This document shows positions 1-9,700 of a stretch of DNA of 64,000 bases, piece by piece. Where the stretch lies: NCBI RefSeq assembly GCF_017084445.1, contig NZ_CP070947.1:310001-374000 (forward strand), given 5' to 3'. Below the pieces are notes generated by a model. The model saw nothing but the letters and a program-made list of their open reading frames with translations, made no database searches and was not told where the DNA came from. Position 1 is the stretch's first letter, and each line of letters starts with the position of its first letter. The stretch is from Mycoplasma sp. Mirounga ES2805-ORL. GTDB taxonomy: Bacteria; Bacillota_I; Bacilli_A; Mycoplasmatales; Metamycoplasmataceae. The translations under genes and the position numbers were made by a program.

Positions 1-123
1 AATCCAGATAAAACTAATTTCTTTGGTGTAAATTGATTAAACTCTAGCTATGAATATAAATGGTCTTCAGATTTAACAAAAATAACTCCTATAAAAAAGG
101 AAAAACTAACTTTCATTGAGTAA
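1..123 (+). CDS. C-terminal fragment of an unknown protein
   Basis: The window opens inside a reading frame of 40 codons that ends with TAA at 121-123. It contains one TGA and one TGG, both read as Trp, and a normal mixture of residues (for example NFFGVNWLNSSYEY), so it looks like real coding sequence rather than chance. A terminator-like hairpin follows about 35 bases after the stop. The rest of the gene lies outside the window and I do not recognise the family. Confidence 0.55.
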
Positions 124-157
124 ATATTACTTTCCTCAATAATAATATTATTTACTT

Positions 158-191
158 AATATCAGGTTTGAGAAGAGCTTGATATTTTTTT
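158..191 (+). terminator. Rho-independent terminator of the upstream gene
   Basis: A nine-pair stem (AATATCAGG with CTTGATATT, one G-T pair) with an 11-base loop is followed by a run of seven T. It sits just after the stop codon at 123 and points on the plus strand. Confidence 0.6.
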
Positions 192-812
192 ATTAAGAAA
201 CTAAAATATAATTCTAATTTAGTAAAAGTAAATGAAATAATAATTTGTTTGTTGAATAAGTTTATTAATAGTTTTCGTTTTAATATTTCCTTGAAAAAGG
301 AACTGAATAACTAATATAATGTATAGAAATCATCTAATATATTTAAAAAAGTCAAATATATTTATATATTAAAAGTTGGTTTAATAAATTTCATATAATT
401 TAAAAATGCTCTTTTCTTACCTCTAAAAAGTTATCAATAAAATTAGTAAATTGTATTTTAAGTATTTAATAATTTAAATATTTTTTTAGTAGTTAATAAT
501 TTAATAGTCAATTCAAAAAAATTAAATAATAAAAAATAATAGTATCGGAAATTAATCATTTGCAAACAAAATAAAATAAACCTTATTCAACTTCAAAATG
601 AATATATTACTTAGTTATATTCTTTGAATATATATAATTTATCAGTTTGCTTCAAAGCAAATAAAACAACATTATGATTTTCCAAAATAGTATACAGCAT
701 CCAAATCTGCTCATTTTAATTTATGCGTTTTTTAATTTTTAAAAATAATTTTGTTTTTATTTTTTTCTATATATAATATTAACGCTTTAATATCTTAAAT
801 AAGTTTTAAGAT
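192..812. other. AT-rich intergenic region without recognisable genes
   Basis: About 620 bases with stops in all frames on both strands and no tRNA-like cloverleaf, conserved RNA or repeat that I can recognise. The only functional signal is a promoter-like TATAAT at 772-777 preceded by TTGTTT at 751-756, which suits transcription of the tRNA genes that start at 813. No cluster of DnaA boxes was seen. Confidence 0.5.
751..777 (+). promoter_or_regulatory. Promoter of the tRNA-Asn/Glu/Val cluster
   Basis: TATAAT at 772-777 lies 36 bases before the first tRNA, with TTGTTT 15 bases upstream as a weak -35. Placement before a stable-RNA cluster supports the call; no experiment is implied. Confidence 0.5.
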
Positions 813-887
813 GCCGATTTAGCTCAGCGGTAGAGCAGCTGGCTGTTAACCAGTTGGTCGTTGGTTCGATCCCAATAATCGGCGCCA
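813..887 (+). tRNA. tRNA-Asn (GTT)
   Basis: A complete cloverleaf with acceptor strands GCCGATT and AATCGGC, TAGCTC D-arm, anticodon GTT in the loop CTGTTAA, GGTTCGATCC T-arm and an encoded CCA. It is the first of three closely spaced tRNAs. Confidence 0.95.
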
Positions 888-890
888 TTT

Positions 891-966
891 GGTCTGTTGG
901 TGAAGCGGTTAACACACATGGTTTTCATCCATGCACGCACGGGTTCGATTCCCGTACAGACTACCA
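891..966 (+). tRNA. tRNA-Glu (TTC)
   Basis: The acceptor GGTCTGT pairs with ACAGACT (first pair G-T). The anticodon loop TTTTCAT gives TTC, the T-arm is GGGTTCGATTCCC, and CCA is encoded. It is three bases after tRNA-Asn. Confidence 0.93.
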
Positions 967-970
967 TTTT

Positions 971-1046
971 GGAGGATTAGCTCAGCTGGGAGAGCGTCGC
1001 CCTTACAAGGCGGATGTCGTGGGTTCGAGTCCCTCATCCTCCACCA
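971..1046 (+). tRNA. tRNA-Val (TAC)
   Basis: The acceptor GGAGGAT pairs with ATCCTCC. The anticodon stem TCGCC/GGCGG encloses the loop CTTACAA, so the anticodon is TAC, and CCA is encoded. It is the last tRNA of the cluster and is followed at once by a terminator. Confidence 0.94.
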
Positions 1047-1048
1047 TT

Positions 1049-1070
1049 TGTCCGAAGGGGCATTTTTTTT
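1049..1070 (+). terminator. Terminator of the tRNA cluster
   Basis: A short stem TGTCC/GGGCA with loop GAAG is followed by eight T. It begins three bases after the CCA of tRNA-Val. Confidence 0.7.
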
Positions 1071-1076
1071 AACAAA

Positions 1077-1493
1077 TTATTTATTAATCTTATTTATAAA
1101 TTCTTGCAAGTCCTTTATAAATTTATCCAAGTTAGAATTAGTTTTGGTAGGTGTTTTAATTACCTTAAACTCACCATTAGGTTTTTTGTTATAAATTCAA
1201 ACTTTATATAATAAATTGTTTGCAAAAACTTCATATATTTCTCTTTGATATAATGCTGGAGTATCTTCTCATAAATCACATAGTTTTAATTCATCTTCGG
1301 TTATTTCTAATATTTTTCCATAAATCTCATTATCCTTGCTAGGAATAATTCCAAAATAAGGAGTGCTATCAGCAAAAATTACAAAATTTTCAAGTTTTGC
1401 ATCAATCATATCTATTTTTCTTTTAAAAATAGTCTTTTGTACGAATTCCTCTTGCAGTGTTCCATAGCTAAAAATATATGTGTTTTTTTTCAT
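1077..1493 (-). CDS. AIG2 / gamma-glutamylcyclotransferase-like protein
   Basis: A 138-residue protein once the TGA at 1269-1271 is read as Trp. The N-terminus MKKNTYIFSYGTLQ carries the YGTL signature of the gamma-glutamylcyclotransferase-like (AIG2) fold, and EIYGKILEI matches the usual second strand with its G-x-(L/I/V). Family members release 5-oxoproline from gamma-glutamyl amines or peptides; the substrate here is unknown. The length fits the small bacterial versions. The ATG lies in an A-rich stretch without a clear Shine-Dalgarno sequence. It points away from the infC operon and ends against the tRNA terminator. Confidence 0.75.
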
Positions 1494-1614
1494 AAAAAAA
1501 TAATATATTAATTATTTAAAAAATATAACTTTTAAAGTTCACAATTGTACAAAAAGTAATTAATAAAAATAGTCATTTTAAAATCTAAAAAATTTGATAC
1601 AATGAATAAGCAAT

Positions 1615-1755
1615 ATTTAATTGCAGAAAGTAGATTTAATTCTCACCTGATGGCCAATAGCCTTGGGTCCTCGCTACAATTAAAAATAGATTTAATATTT
1701 TTATGTAGTTTGAGTGGGGAACCACTTTTACTTTTGTTTATCTAATAAAATTTTA
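1615..1755 (+). promoter_or_regulatory. Structured infC leader, probably an L20-type autoregulatory RNA
   Basis: The region before infC is much richer in GC than ordinary intergenic DNA here and has blocks that look structured, such as CACCTGATGGCC and CCTTGGGTCCTCGC. It ends in a hairpin AGTGG-GGAA-CCACT (1713-1726) followed by a T-rich run, so an attenuator is possible. In many Firmicutes the infC-rpmI-rplT operon is controlled by L20 binding to a leader; the match here is by position and appearance only. Confidence 0.5.
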
Positions 1756-1766
1756 AGGAGAATCTT

Positions 1767-2417
1767 ATAAGAACACCTAATAAAAAACCAAAAGCTGAAC
1801 ATCACATTAATGAAAACATTCCATTTAATAAAGTTTTCTTGGTTGGTGCTGACGGCGAAAAAATCGGAGTTAAATTAACTCGCGAAGCAATAGAAATGGC
1901 CAAGGAACAACGATTAGATTTGGTACTAATCGGAGTTAATCCTAAGCCTATTGCACGTATTTTAGATTATGGAAAATATAAATACGAACGTAAAAAGAAA
2001 GAAAAAGCTGCCAAAGAAAAACAAACCATTATTCAAAATCGTCAAATAAGATTAACACCATTAATAGGTGAAAATGATCTTAAAGTTAAAGCTCGTAAAG
2101 CTCGTGAATTTTTACTTGATGGCGATAGAATAAAAATTAGTTTGAAATTTAGAGGGCGTGAAATGGCACGTCAAGAATTAGGACATGCTACTTTAGAAAA
2201 CTTTTTCAAAGAAGTGGAAGATATTGCTGAAATAACAAAAGAACCTCTTTTAGTTAACAATAGATTCTTAGACATGTATATTCAACCCAACAAAATTAAG
2301 GTTGCTAAATACAAGAAAGAAAATAATATATTAGATAAAAAAACATCGTCTGACTCAGATGAAAGTGTTGTTGACAGCGAAGATAATAACAATGATGCCG
2401 ATTTTGATGAAGAATAA
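1767..2417 (+). CDS. infC: Translation initiation factor IF-3
   Basis: A 216-residue IF-3. It binds the 30S subunit, prevents 50S joining and checks initiator tRNA and start codon. Family features are clear: the N-terminal domain with FNKVFLVGADGEKIGV, the lysine-rich linker, and the C-terminal domain with RQIRLTPLIGENDL and KFRGREMARQELG. No ATG lies at the right place. The frame instead runs back to ATA at 1767, six bases after AAGGAG, which gives the normal IF-3 N-terminus (IRTPNKKPKAEHHINENIP). Rare start codons are a known hallmark of infC and serve autoregulation, because IF-3 discriminates against them. The C-terminus has an acidic Asp/Asn/Glu tail. It leads the infC-rpmI-rplT operon. 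Confidence 0.95.
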   Translation: MRTPNKKPKAEHHINENIPFNKVFLVGADGEKIGVKLTREAIEMAKEQRLDLVLIGVNPKPIARILDYGKYKYERKKKEKAAKEKQTIIQNRQIRLTPLIGENDLKVKARKAREFLLDGDRIKISLKFRGREMARQELGHATLENFFKEVEDIAEITKEPLLVNNRFLDMYIQPNKIKVAKYKKENNILDKKTSSDSDESVVDSEDNNNDADFDEE

Positions 2418-2441
2418 AATTTATTTCATAAAGGAGGACAT

Positions 2442-2630
2442 ATGCCTAAAATGAAAACCAAAAGTGCGTTAAAAAAACGTATTAAAGTTACAGGAACAGG
2501 AAAAGTAATGTGTGAACAAGCTTATCGTTCACATTTAGCGCAAAATAAAACCACAAAACAAAAACGTCAAAGCCGTAAATCAGTTCAAATGAGTAGTGCC
2601 GATCTCAAAAGATTTAAACACTTAATTTAA
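2442..2630 (+). CDS. rpmI: Ribosomal protein L35
   Basis: A 62-residue basic protein beginning [20 protein letters not shown], typical of bacterial L35 in the large subunit. The ATG is preceded by AAAGGAGGACAT, a near-perfect Shine-Dalgarno sequence. It lies 24 bases after infC and 33 bases before rplT, in the conserved order. Confidence 0.97.
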   Translation: MPKMKTKSALKKRIKVTGTGKVMCEQAYRSHLAQNKTTKQKRQSRKSVQMSSADLKRFKHLI

Positions 2631-2663
2631 TAAAAATAATTTAAAAATAGAAGGAAGTACATA

Positions 2664-3014
2664 ATGAGAGTTAAGGGCGGAACAGTTACAAGAGCTAGAC
2701 GTAGAAAATGAATAAAATTAGCCAAAGGTTACTTTGGCCACAAATCAATTGGTTTTAAAGTAGCAAAACAAGCAGTTGTTAAATCATGAACATATGCTTT
2801 TAGAGATAGAAAACAAGTTAAAAGAGACTTTAGGAAATTATGAATTGCTCGTATAAATGCAGCAACTAGAGCTCATGGAGTTTCATATTCACAATTTATT
2901 AATGGTCTAAGAAAATCAAACATTACTATTAATAGAAAAATGCTAAGTGAATTAGCAATTAATGAACCTAAAGTATTTGAAAGCTTAATAGAAGTTTCTA
3001 AAAATCAAAAATAA
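2664..3014 (+). CDS. rplT: Ribosomal protein L20
   Basis: A 116-residue L20 containing four TGA-encoded Trp codons, at family positions such as [16 protein letters not shown] and KLWIARINAA. L20 binds 23S rRNA early in assembly and is the usual repressor of its own operon. The ATG has AGAAGGAAG upstream. The gene closes the infC operon and is followed by a strong terminator. Confidence 0.97.
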
Positions 3015-3034
3015 TATGCTTCGGCATATTTTTT
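3013..3034 (+). terminator. Terminator of infC-rpmI-rplT
   Basis: A perfect seven-pair stem AATATGC/GCATATT with the stable TTCG tetraloop and six T, overlapping the rplT stop codon. Confidence 0.9.
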
Positions 3035-3119
3035 ATTTCTAATAATAGACACAGATAGTTAAAATGAATAATTAGAGCAATAAAGATATAAAATTTATAC
3101 AAAAGATTTGGGAGAAAAA

Positions 3120-4691
3120 ATGAAAATTAAACTTAATAAGATAATAAATGAAATGAATAGCGTTTTACTTGAACGCGATGAGTTAATTAAATTAACGTTT
3201 TTAGCTTTATTTTCCGGAGAATCTATATTATTATTAGGAAAACCTGGAATTGCAAAATCACTTTTAGCTAGGCAAATAAAAAATGCTCTTAAAAAATGTC
3301 AACATTTTGAATGTCTATTAAATAACTTTTCAACACCAGAAGAAATTTTTGGACCAATTAAACTTTCAGAACTTAATAATGATAAATTTGAACGTAAGAT
3401 TGAAAAATATTTACCAACAGCAAATGTGGCTTTCTTGGATGAAATTTGAAAAGCTTCACCAGCAATTCAAAATACATTGCTAACTATCATTAATGAAAAA
3501 ATATACAAAAACGGAGATAAAGAAATTAAATGTCCTCTTAAATTATTGATTGCTGCATCTAATGAATTGCCACAAGAAGGCATGGGTCTAGAAGCTCTTT
3601 ATGATAGATTTTTAATTAGGTACTATGTAGACCCTATTATAAATGAAAATAATTTCATAAAGTTAATGAATAATAATAAAGAAAATATATCAATTCCCGA
3701 AAAAGAAAAAATAAGCTTTCAGGAAATAAATCAAATAATTAAGGATTCAGAATGTGTAAATATTCCAAATTCAATTTTCGATTTTGTACTCGATTATAGA
3801 AAAAAAATTATTAATGAACTAAACCAAAAAGCTCCATACATTTCAGATCGAAGGTGAAAGAAAATTTTTAGGCTTTTGAAAGTTAATGCATTTGTTTCTG
3901 AAAGAAATGAAGTTAATATAGCAGATTTAACCTTACTTCCTAATTTAATATGAGAAAACCCTTCACAAAAAAAATATCTTCAAAATATTTTTGATGAACT
4001 TTTTGTTGATTTAGTTTCTAGAAAAGTTAATATTTCATTTAATGAACTTAAAACAGGATTTGAAAAAATTGCAAGCGAAATAAGTACATATAATATTGAT
4101 AAAACACCTATTTCTCTAGAAAAAAATAGATACAACGACCCAACTAAAAAAAGTGTTTTCTTCAAATTTATAAATAATGATCAAGATGAAGCATGTTGAA
4201 TTCCTTTAATAAAAAATAGTAACAATAATAAATACGTTTATGACGAAAGAAATATATATGTTGGTTGTCACTATGGACACAATTCATATTATTATTTAAC
4301 TGCTCAAAAAAGCGATAACTATTTAGAAGGACCTAGTTGAAAATACCTTGACAAAATAGATTTTCTAAATGAAATAATTGATGAAAAAAATGGTTGAAAA
4401 ATGTATAAAACTTCACTCCTAGATGTTCAAACTGTTGACATAGATGAGATGAATAGACTTAAAAATGAACTTCTATCTCTTGATAAACATGCATCATATC
4501 TAAAAGAAGAAATTGCAAAAGAAGTAGACAAATTGAGGCAAATTAATTCAATTTTAAATAACTCATATCTAGAAACATTGAATTATGCAAATAATGCAAT
4601 TATTGATTTTTTAAGTTACTTCAAAATTGAAAAAAATCACCTACTTGACAAAATTGAAATGATAATTAATACAAAAATTGATAAAGAATAA
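3120..4691 (+). CDS. MoxR/RavA-type AAA+ ATPase
   Basis: A continuous 523-codon frame once several TGA codons are read as Trp. The N-terminal half is a MoxR-family AAA+ module: Walker A GKPGIAKS (residues 40-47), Walker B VAFLDEIW with Asp107-Glu108, sensor-type AASNELP, then YDRFLIRYYVDPI. The C-terminal half is a RavA-like helical region with a coiled-coil stretch (SLDKHASYLKEEIAKEVDKL). MoxR ATPases act as chaperones with a VWA-domain partner, and exactly such a gene follows three bases downstream. The start chosen is the ATG at 3120, five bases after GGGAG; a TTG at 3108 is in frame but would place the SD inside the gene. Substrate unknown. Confidence 0.88.
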
Positions 4692-4693
4692 TT

Positions 4694-6148
4694 ATGAAAC
4701 ATATAACCTCCAACAATACTGAATTACTTAATAAACTAACTAAAAAAATTGAAGATTTTCTTTTCAAAGTGAAAAGAGGTTTTTTAAATACAATAAAAGA
4801 TAAAGTTGAAAAAATTAGTGAAACAAAATTACAAAAAGAAATGAATGATAAAATTGACGAATTTTTCTATTCTGATGTTAGATTTGCTAAAAAATCAATG
4901 AGTAAAATTATTAATAAACTAAATTTTGATTTCAATAAAATAAACATTTCTAATCTTAATGAATGTATTTTTAAATTTAAAAAAATAACATGTGATTACA
5001 ATAATATTCTTGATTCGTTACTATTAAACTTAAATAAGACATCAATTGACAGATTTAAGTATATTATAGGTAAATACATAATAACGCAATCCTTAAATGA
5101 ATTTATTAAAAATTATAACTTAAAAAGAAAAGATAAAATAGATGAACTATATAAAAAAATGGATTTAATAGCAAAAATGACCAAAGGTATTGAAAGTTTT
5201 CAAAACATTTTTGGTAGGTTTTGAGACTTAAGTATTCACGATTTGCATGAGCTAGATTTAAGTTTTATTAGGGAGCTTGAATACCTAATGAAAAATAATT
5301 CATTTATTCCAAAAATTGCCGAACTTATCGGAAGGCTTGCCTCAAAAAATAAAGAATATGAAGAAAATATAATTAAAGAATATATTTTTACTCCCTCTAA
5401 AAAATATTTATCTTATTCTCCCTCAAACATCGTGGGAGTAACAATTGGTAGCGAGATTTCATCTGTCCTGTCACATCAACTAGGTCTAAGAAATATAGAT
5501 GAACAGAAAATTTTATTTAATAAATTATTTACCGAAAAACAACTAATTATGTTTGATTTAAAAGATAAAAATTTAGAAAAAATTGAGGTTAATAAAATTC
5601 AAAGAATTATTAAAAAAGACTCATTGGGACCAATAATTATTGTAATTGATACATCAGGGTCTATGCACGGTGAGCCCGAAACACTTGCCAAAGCTTTTGC
5701 ATTAGCACTTATTAAAATCGCGAATAAGGATAATAGAAGATGTTTTATCATTAGTTTTTCTACAGCGACAATTGACTTTGAAGTTACTAACTTATCAAGT
5801 TCTTGAAAAAGATTATACAAATTTTTATCGCAAACCTTCAGCGGAGGTACAGATATTAATCCAGCAGTTAAAGTAGCTATTAAAAAAGTAAATGAAAAAG
5901 AATATAAAAACGCAGATGTTATATTTATATCAGATATGATAATTAATGAATTTGAATCTAAGCATATTGAAGAAATTAAAAAAGCCAAAAAAAGAAATGT
6001 TAGATTTCACTCCTTAACTATTGGTAATTCAGAAAATAAATTAACAACAAGATATTTTGATAGCAATTGAGTTTATGATGGATCACAAGAAAGCATTGAG
6101 CATATTATTTATGATCTAAATAAAGCGCTTGATATCAAACAAAAATAA
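4694..6148 (+). CDS. VWA-domain protein, ViaA-like partner of the AAA+ ATPase
   Basis: A 484-residue protein starting three bases after the ATPase stop, so the two are surely co-translated. The N-terminal 310 residues are helical and charged. The C-terminal part is a von Willebrand A domain with an intact MIDAS: DTSGS (Asp319), then FSGGTDINPA with the conserved Thr, and the strand VIFISDM carrying the second Asp. No signal peptide or membrane segment, so it is cytoplasmic. In enterobacteria the RavA-ViaA pair is linked to respiratory complexes and membrane stress; those complexes are absent from mycoplasmas, so the role here is open. Confidence 0.85.
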
Positions 6149-6153
6149 AATAT

Positions 6154-7113
6154 TTATTTGTCTTTCTTAATATTGTTAGTTCTTTTAGAAAATAATTCCG
6201 AAAATGATTTTTTATATTCATACCAAAAATCGGATTTTTTTATTGATAATCTATATTTATTTTCAAGATTTTTAAGAATATAAACTTTACTACCTAATGC
6301 GCAGACATAAATAGTGATAGACATAAAGATAAATGAAACTACAATTCAAGTTAATATATGATAAGGTCATGATAATAATTTAAATATTCCATCGCCTGAA
6401 AATTCATTAACTTTGTCTTTGCCTAAATAGAAATAATTTGATTGTCAGCCTGGTTTTCCATAATCAAACAATATTCAATTTATTACAAACATAATGATTG
6501 CAATTATCACAAATGCTAGAATCGTTATCAATTTATCTTTAAATTTATAACTATCATTTAATAGCACATATAGAAAAGTAGATACTATTAAAAGAAAAAT
6601 GTGTGCTATAACATAGTCTCATCATCAAAAATTATCTGGTCCTGAATATTTATGAAATCCTTTTCCAAAAACAGCAATAGTAACTGTTATAAAGGTTGGA
6701 AATGTATAATACTTAGCTCATTGAGTCTTTTTAAAAATTAATGAAATAGCAATTATAAGTAACATTAATCTACAAAAATGAAATGGAAAAATTTCTCAAA
6801 GTCTTTCACCGCTTTCACTATCCATACCTGCCATAGTAACTAGTATCATACGACCAATAATAGATATTAAGAGAATTCAACCAAATAAGGATCAAAAAGT
6901 ATTTTTTTGCATTTTCAATATAGTTTCTTTATTTTGATAAATACTTTTTATTTGAATTCTAAATAACCAAAATAAAATACACGCTAGATAACTTAAAAAG
7001 AAAAATGACCAATACATAGTCTCTGATATTCAATGACTTTTATATAAAGTTCCCTCAATATTTTCTTTATATTCAGCTTTAAAGAAATCGATATTACTTA
7101 ATATTCCATACAT
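6154..7113 (-). CDS. YwaF-like (TIGR02206-type) integral membrane protein
   Basis: A 319-residue polytopic membrane protein that is visible only if TGA is read as Trp, since it has many such codons. About six to seven hydrophobic helices are seen (for example FFFLSYLACILFWLF, LITILAFVIIAIIMFVINW, ILTWIVVSFIFMSITIYV). The pattern FPFHFCRL and a polar DYGKPGWQ loop before the last helix resemble the YwaF/TIGR02206 family of unknown function. The C-terminus is lysine-rich and cytoplasmic. The ATG at 7113 is the first in frame, but it has no good SD and the frame stays open upstream, so the start is uncertain. Confidence 0.65.
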
Positions 7114-7213
7114 ATTTAGATATTTTACATTATCAAAAATAAAAGCAAGTTTTTTTGCTAAAAAAATAATATAAAAATGCGTCTACTAAATTAGTAAACA
7201 CATATTATTTTAA

Positions 7214-8830
7214 TTACATTTTATGTTTAATTGAACATCCTAATAATTTTAGTCCGTTTTCTAAAACAATATTAACAGCTTTCGCAATAGCTAGCATACT
7301 TTGTTCATTTTCAGAACCAATAATTTTAGGAGAATTTGAATATCAAGAATTAAATTCTTTTGCTAATTTGATTAAATATTGGGTTAGTAAGTTAGTTACA
7401 TACTTATCTGCAGATTTCATAATAATTTCCGGAAACTCTAAAATACTTAAAATTAGTTTTTGGTCGTTTTCAGTCAATTCTGTCGCTTTTAAGTTTTTAT
7501 TTTTAATTTGTTTAGTCTTAGCTAACAATGAATAAGCACGAGCATTTGCATATTGAACAAGTATTACGGGGTTGTCATTAGATTTTGATGTTGCAATGTC
7601 TATATCAAAATCTAATTTTGAATTATATGTTCTGTCTAGTAAAATGAAGCGAGCACTGTCAACGCCTACTAATTTAGCAAAATCTCTTAAGAAGAAGCTT
7701 GTTCCTTTACGTTTAGACATTTTAAATTCTTCGCCATTTTTTATTAAACGAACTAGTTGCATAGTAAGAACGACTAAATTATCCTTATTTCATCCTAAAT
7801 CTTGCATTGCGCATTCCATACGTTTAATGTAACCCGAGTGGTCAGCACCTCAAACATTCATAACAATTCCGTTTGTTCTTGTAAACTTAATGTTGTGATA
7901 TGCGATATCAGGCATAAAGTATGTTGGGGCGCCATTACTCTTGATTAAAACACGATCCTTATCATCTCCATGAACTGTAGTTCTTAATCAAGTTGCACCA
8001 TCTTTTTCAAAAGCATTGCCAAGTTTTTTAATAGTATCTTTCAAAACAACGTTGTCATCTTTATAAAGTGTTCTTTCACTAAAGAAAATGTCAAAAGTTG
8101 CTCCAAATTTTTTACAATCTTTTTTAATTTCTTGTAAAAATAATTCAACACCTTCATCTTTAAATGTTTGAAGAACTTTGCCAGTTAATTTCTTGTTTTT
8201 AAAGACATCTCCATGTCTTTTGCGCATTTGTTTAGCAGCTCAAACAATATCTGTTCCACGATAACATTCTTCAGGCATTGGGTATGATTTATCAAAAAAT
8301 TGTTGATAACGCGCAAATAAACTTTCGGCTAAAATGTTGATTTGAGAACCGGCATCATTAATGTAGTATTCTCTAGTAACGTTCATGCCTGCAAACTCAA
8401 CTATATTTGCTACGGTACTTGCAATAGCTGCATTACGTGCATGACCAACATGTAAATAACCTGTTGGATTGGCAGATACATACTCAATGTTAATATTTCC
8501 TTGTTTATTTCCTTTACCGAAATCCGAGCCTTTTTTAAGAACGTTGTTTAACAGATCAACCATCGACTCTTGATTAATGAAAAAATTGATAAAGCCTGGA
8601 GCAGCAATTTCAAGTTCTTTTATAAATAAATCTTCTTTTATAGGTTCCATTTCATCAACTATTTTTTGTGCAAGTTCCATAGGATTTTGGCTGTTGCCCA
8701 TAGCTATGTTTGTTGTAAGGTCTCCATGTCCTTTTGAGTCAATTAAAACGGGCTTTCTTTTAATATCTAATTTTTTAGCAATTTCTTCTAATTTTTTAAG
8801 TAATTTTTCTTTTATTTCACATTTATTCAT
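7214..8830 (-). CDS. argS: Arginyl-tRNA synthetase
   Basis: A 538-residue class I synthetase that charges tRNA-Arg. The HIGH-type motif [11 protein letters not shown] with the preceding EYVSANPTG, the KMSK-type motif KMSKRKGT, and the C-terminal anticodon-binding helices ending LGCSIKHKM are all present. An ATG farther upstream would add 37 residues with no family match. I chose the ATG at 8830 ([14 protein letters not shown]). This start lies only 10 bases beyond a TGCTATAAT box, so the mRNA is nearly leaderless and no SD is possible. It is transcribed away from ptsH. Confidence 0.95.
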
Positions 8831-8840
8831 AGTACTATGA

Positions 8841-8849
8841 ATTATAGCA
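8841..8849 (-). promoter_or_regulatory. Extended -10 promoter of argS
   Basis: On the minus strand TGCTATAAT ends 10 bases before the argS ATG. The predicted transcription start would leave a 5' leader of only about three or four bases. No convincing -35 is seen. Confidence 0.55.
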
Positions 8850-9402
8850 CACTTGAAAATCAAGTTCTTTTTAGACAAGCGATTTTCACATAATTTTTCG
8901 AAATTTAAATAAACAAGAATATATCTTATGCCAAAGTACAATAATTATCAAAATCAATATAAATTTAAACATATTTAAAACTTTGCAAATAAATCTTTTA
9001 AAAGACAAGTTTTTAGTAAAAAAAACAACTAAAATATATTTTAAAATATACTCTTAAAAAAGTTTTATATGTATATATAATCAACAATATTAAATACTTA
9101 ATTGTCTAATTTATAAGCTAATTTGTAAATTTATACATATAACTAAAATATAAATTGTCTAATTTTCCAATAAACAAAGAAAATATTAAATAATAAATAT
9201 ATAGATTAACTAACTTTTATACATAGGTTTTAGCACTTAGCAAATAATATTCATAATTAACTATAAAATGACTAAATTGGTACATTTTATGTAAAGTTTT
9301 TCACATTTCTAATATTATCTATTATTAAATATCTTTACATAATTAATTTTGCTATAATGGTATTAATTTAAGATCAAAAGAATAACTAACATATGGAGGA
9401 AC
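8850..9402. other. Divergent argS-ptsH intergenic region
   Basis: About 550 bases of very AT-rich DNA with stops in every frame. The phrase TTGTCTAATTT occurs twice (near 9100 and 9152). The only signals I can support are the two promoters at its ends. No RNA gene or mobile element is visible. Confidence 0.45.
9353..9358 (+). promoter_or_regulatory. -10 box of ptsH
   Basis: TTTTGCTATAATGG contains an extended -10 (TGCTATAAT), the same form as in front of argS. It lies about 45 bases before the ptsH start. Confidence 0.6.
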
Positions 9403-9672
9403 ATGAAAAGTTTTACTGCTAAAATTATAGACAATATTGGTCTTCATGCAGGACCAGCAAGTATTGTAAGTGCAGCAGCTTACAAATTTAGGAGCGACAT
9501 TTTTATTAAAACAAACACTAAAGAATCTGTTGGTAACTTAAAATCAATTATGAATGTAATGGCTCTTGATATTCACAATGGCGATATTATAACAGTCGAA
9601 GCTAATGGTATTGATGAAGAAGAAGCTATAGCTACACTTGAAGACATTTTTAAAAAAAATAATCTAATATAA
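9403..9672 (+). CDS. ptsH: Phosphocarrier protein HPr
   Basis: An 89-residue HPr of the phosphotransferase system, which passes phosphate from enzyme I to the sugar-specific enzymes II. The active-site histidine is in GLHAGPAS, and the regulatory serine phosphorylated by HPr kinase lies in GNLKSIMNVM. The C-terminal helix is complete, so the length is normal. ATG is preceded by TGGAGGAAC. It is monocistronic, with its own promoter and terminator; EI and EII genes are not in the window. Confidence 0.97.
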   Translation: MKSFTAKIIDNIGLHAGPASIVSAAAYKFRSDIFIKTNTKESVGNLKSIMNVMALDIHNGDIITVEANGIDEEEAIATLEDIFKKNNLI

Positions 9673-9700
9673 AAATATAGGTTTGGCCTATATTTTTTTT
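9672..9700. terminator. Terminator shared by ptsH and the convergent hydrolase gene
   Basis: Stem AATATAGG/CCTATATT with a five-base loop, A-rich on the left and eight T on the right, so it can work in both directions. Its right arm overlaps the end of the hydrolase gene. Confidence 0.75.

Noticed and set aside
192-812. Possible replication origin in the AT-rich gap
   Set aside because: No clustered DnaA boxes and no dnaA or dnaN next to it.
854-1211. Three overlapping plus-strand ORFs
   Set aside because: They run through the tRNA-Asn, tRNA-Glu and tRNA-Val genes and their terminator; no family resemblance.
8831-8941. Longer argS starting at 8941
   Set aside because: The 37 extra residues have no similarity to the synthetase N-terminus and would span the TATAAT promoter.
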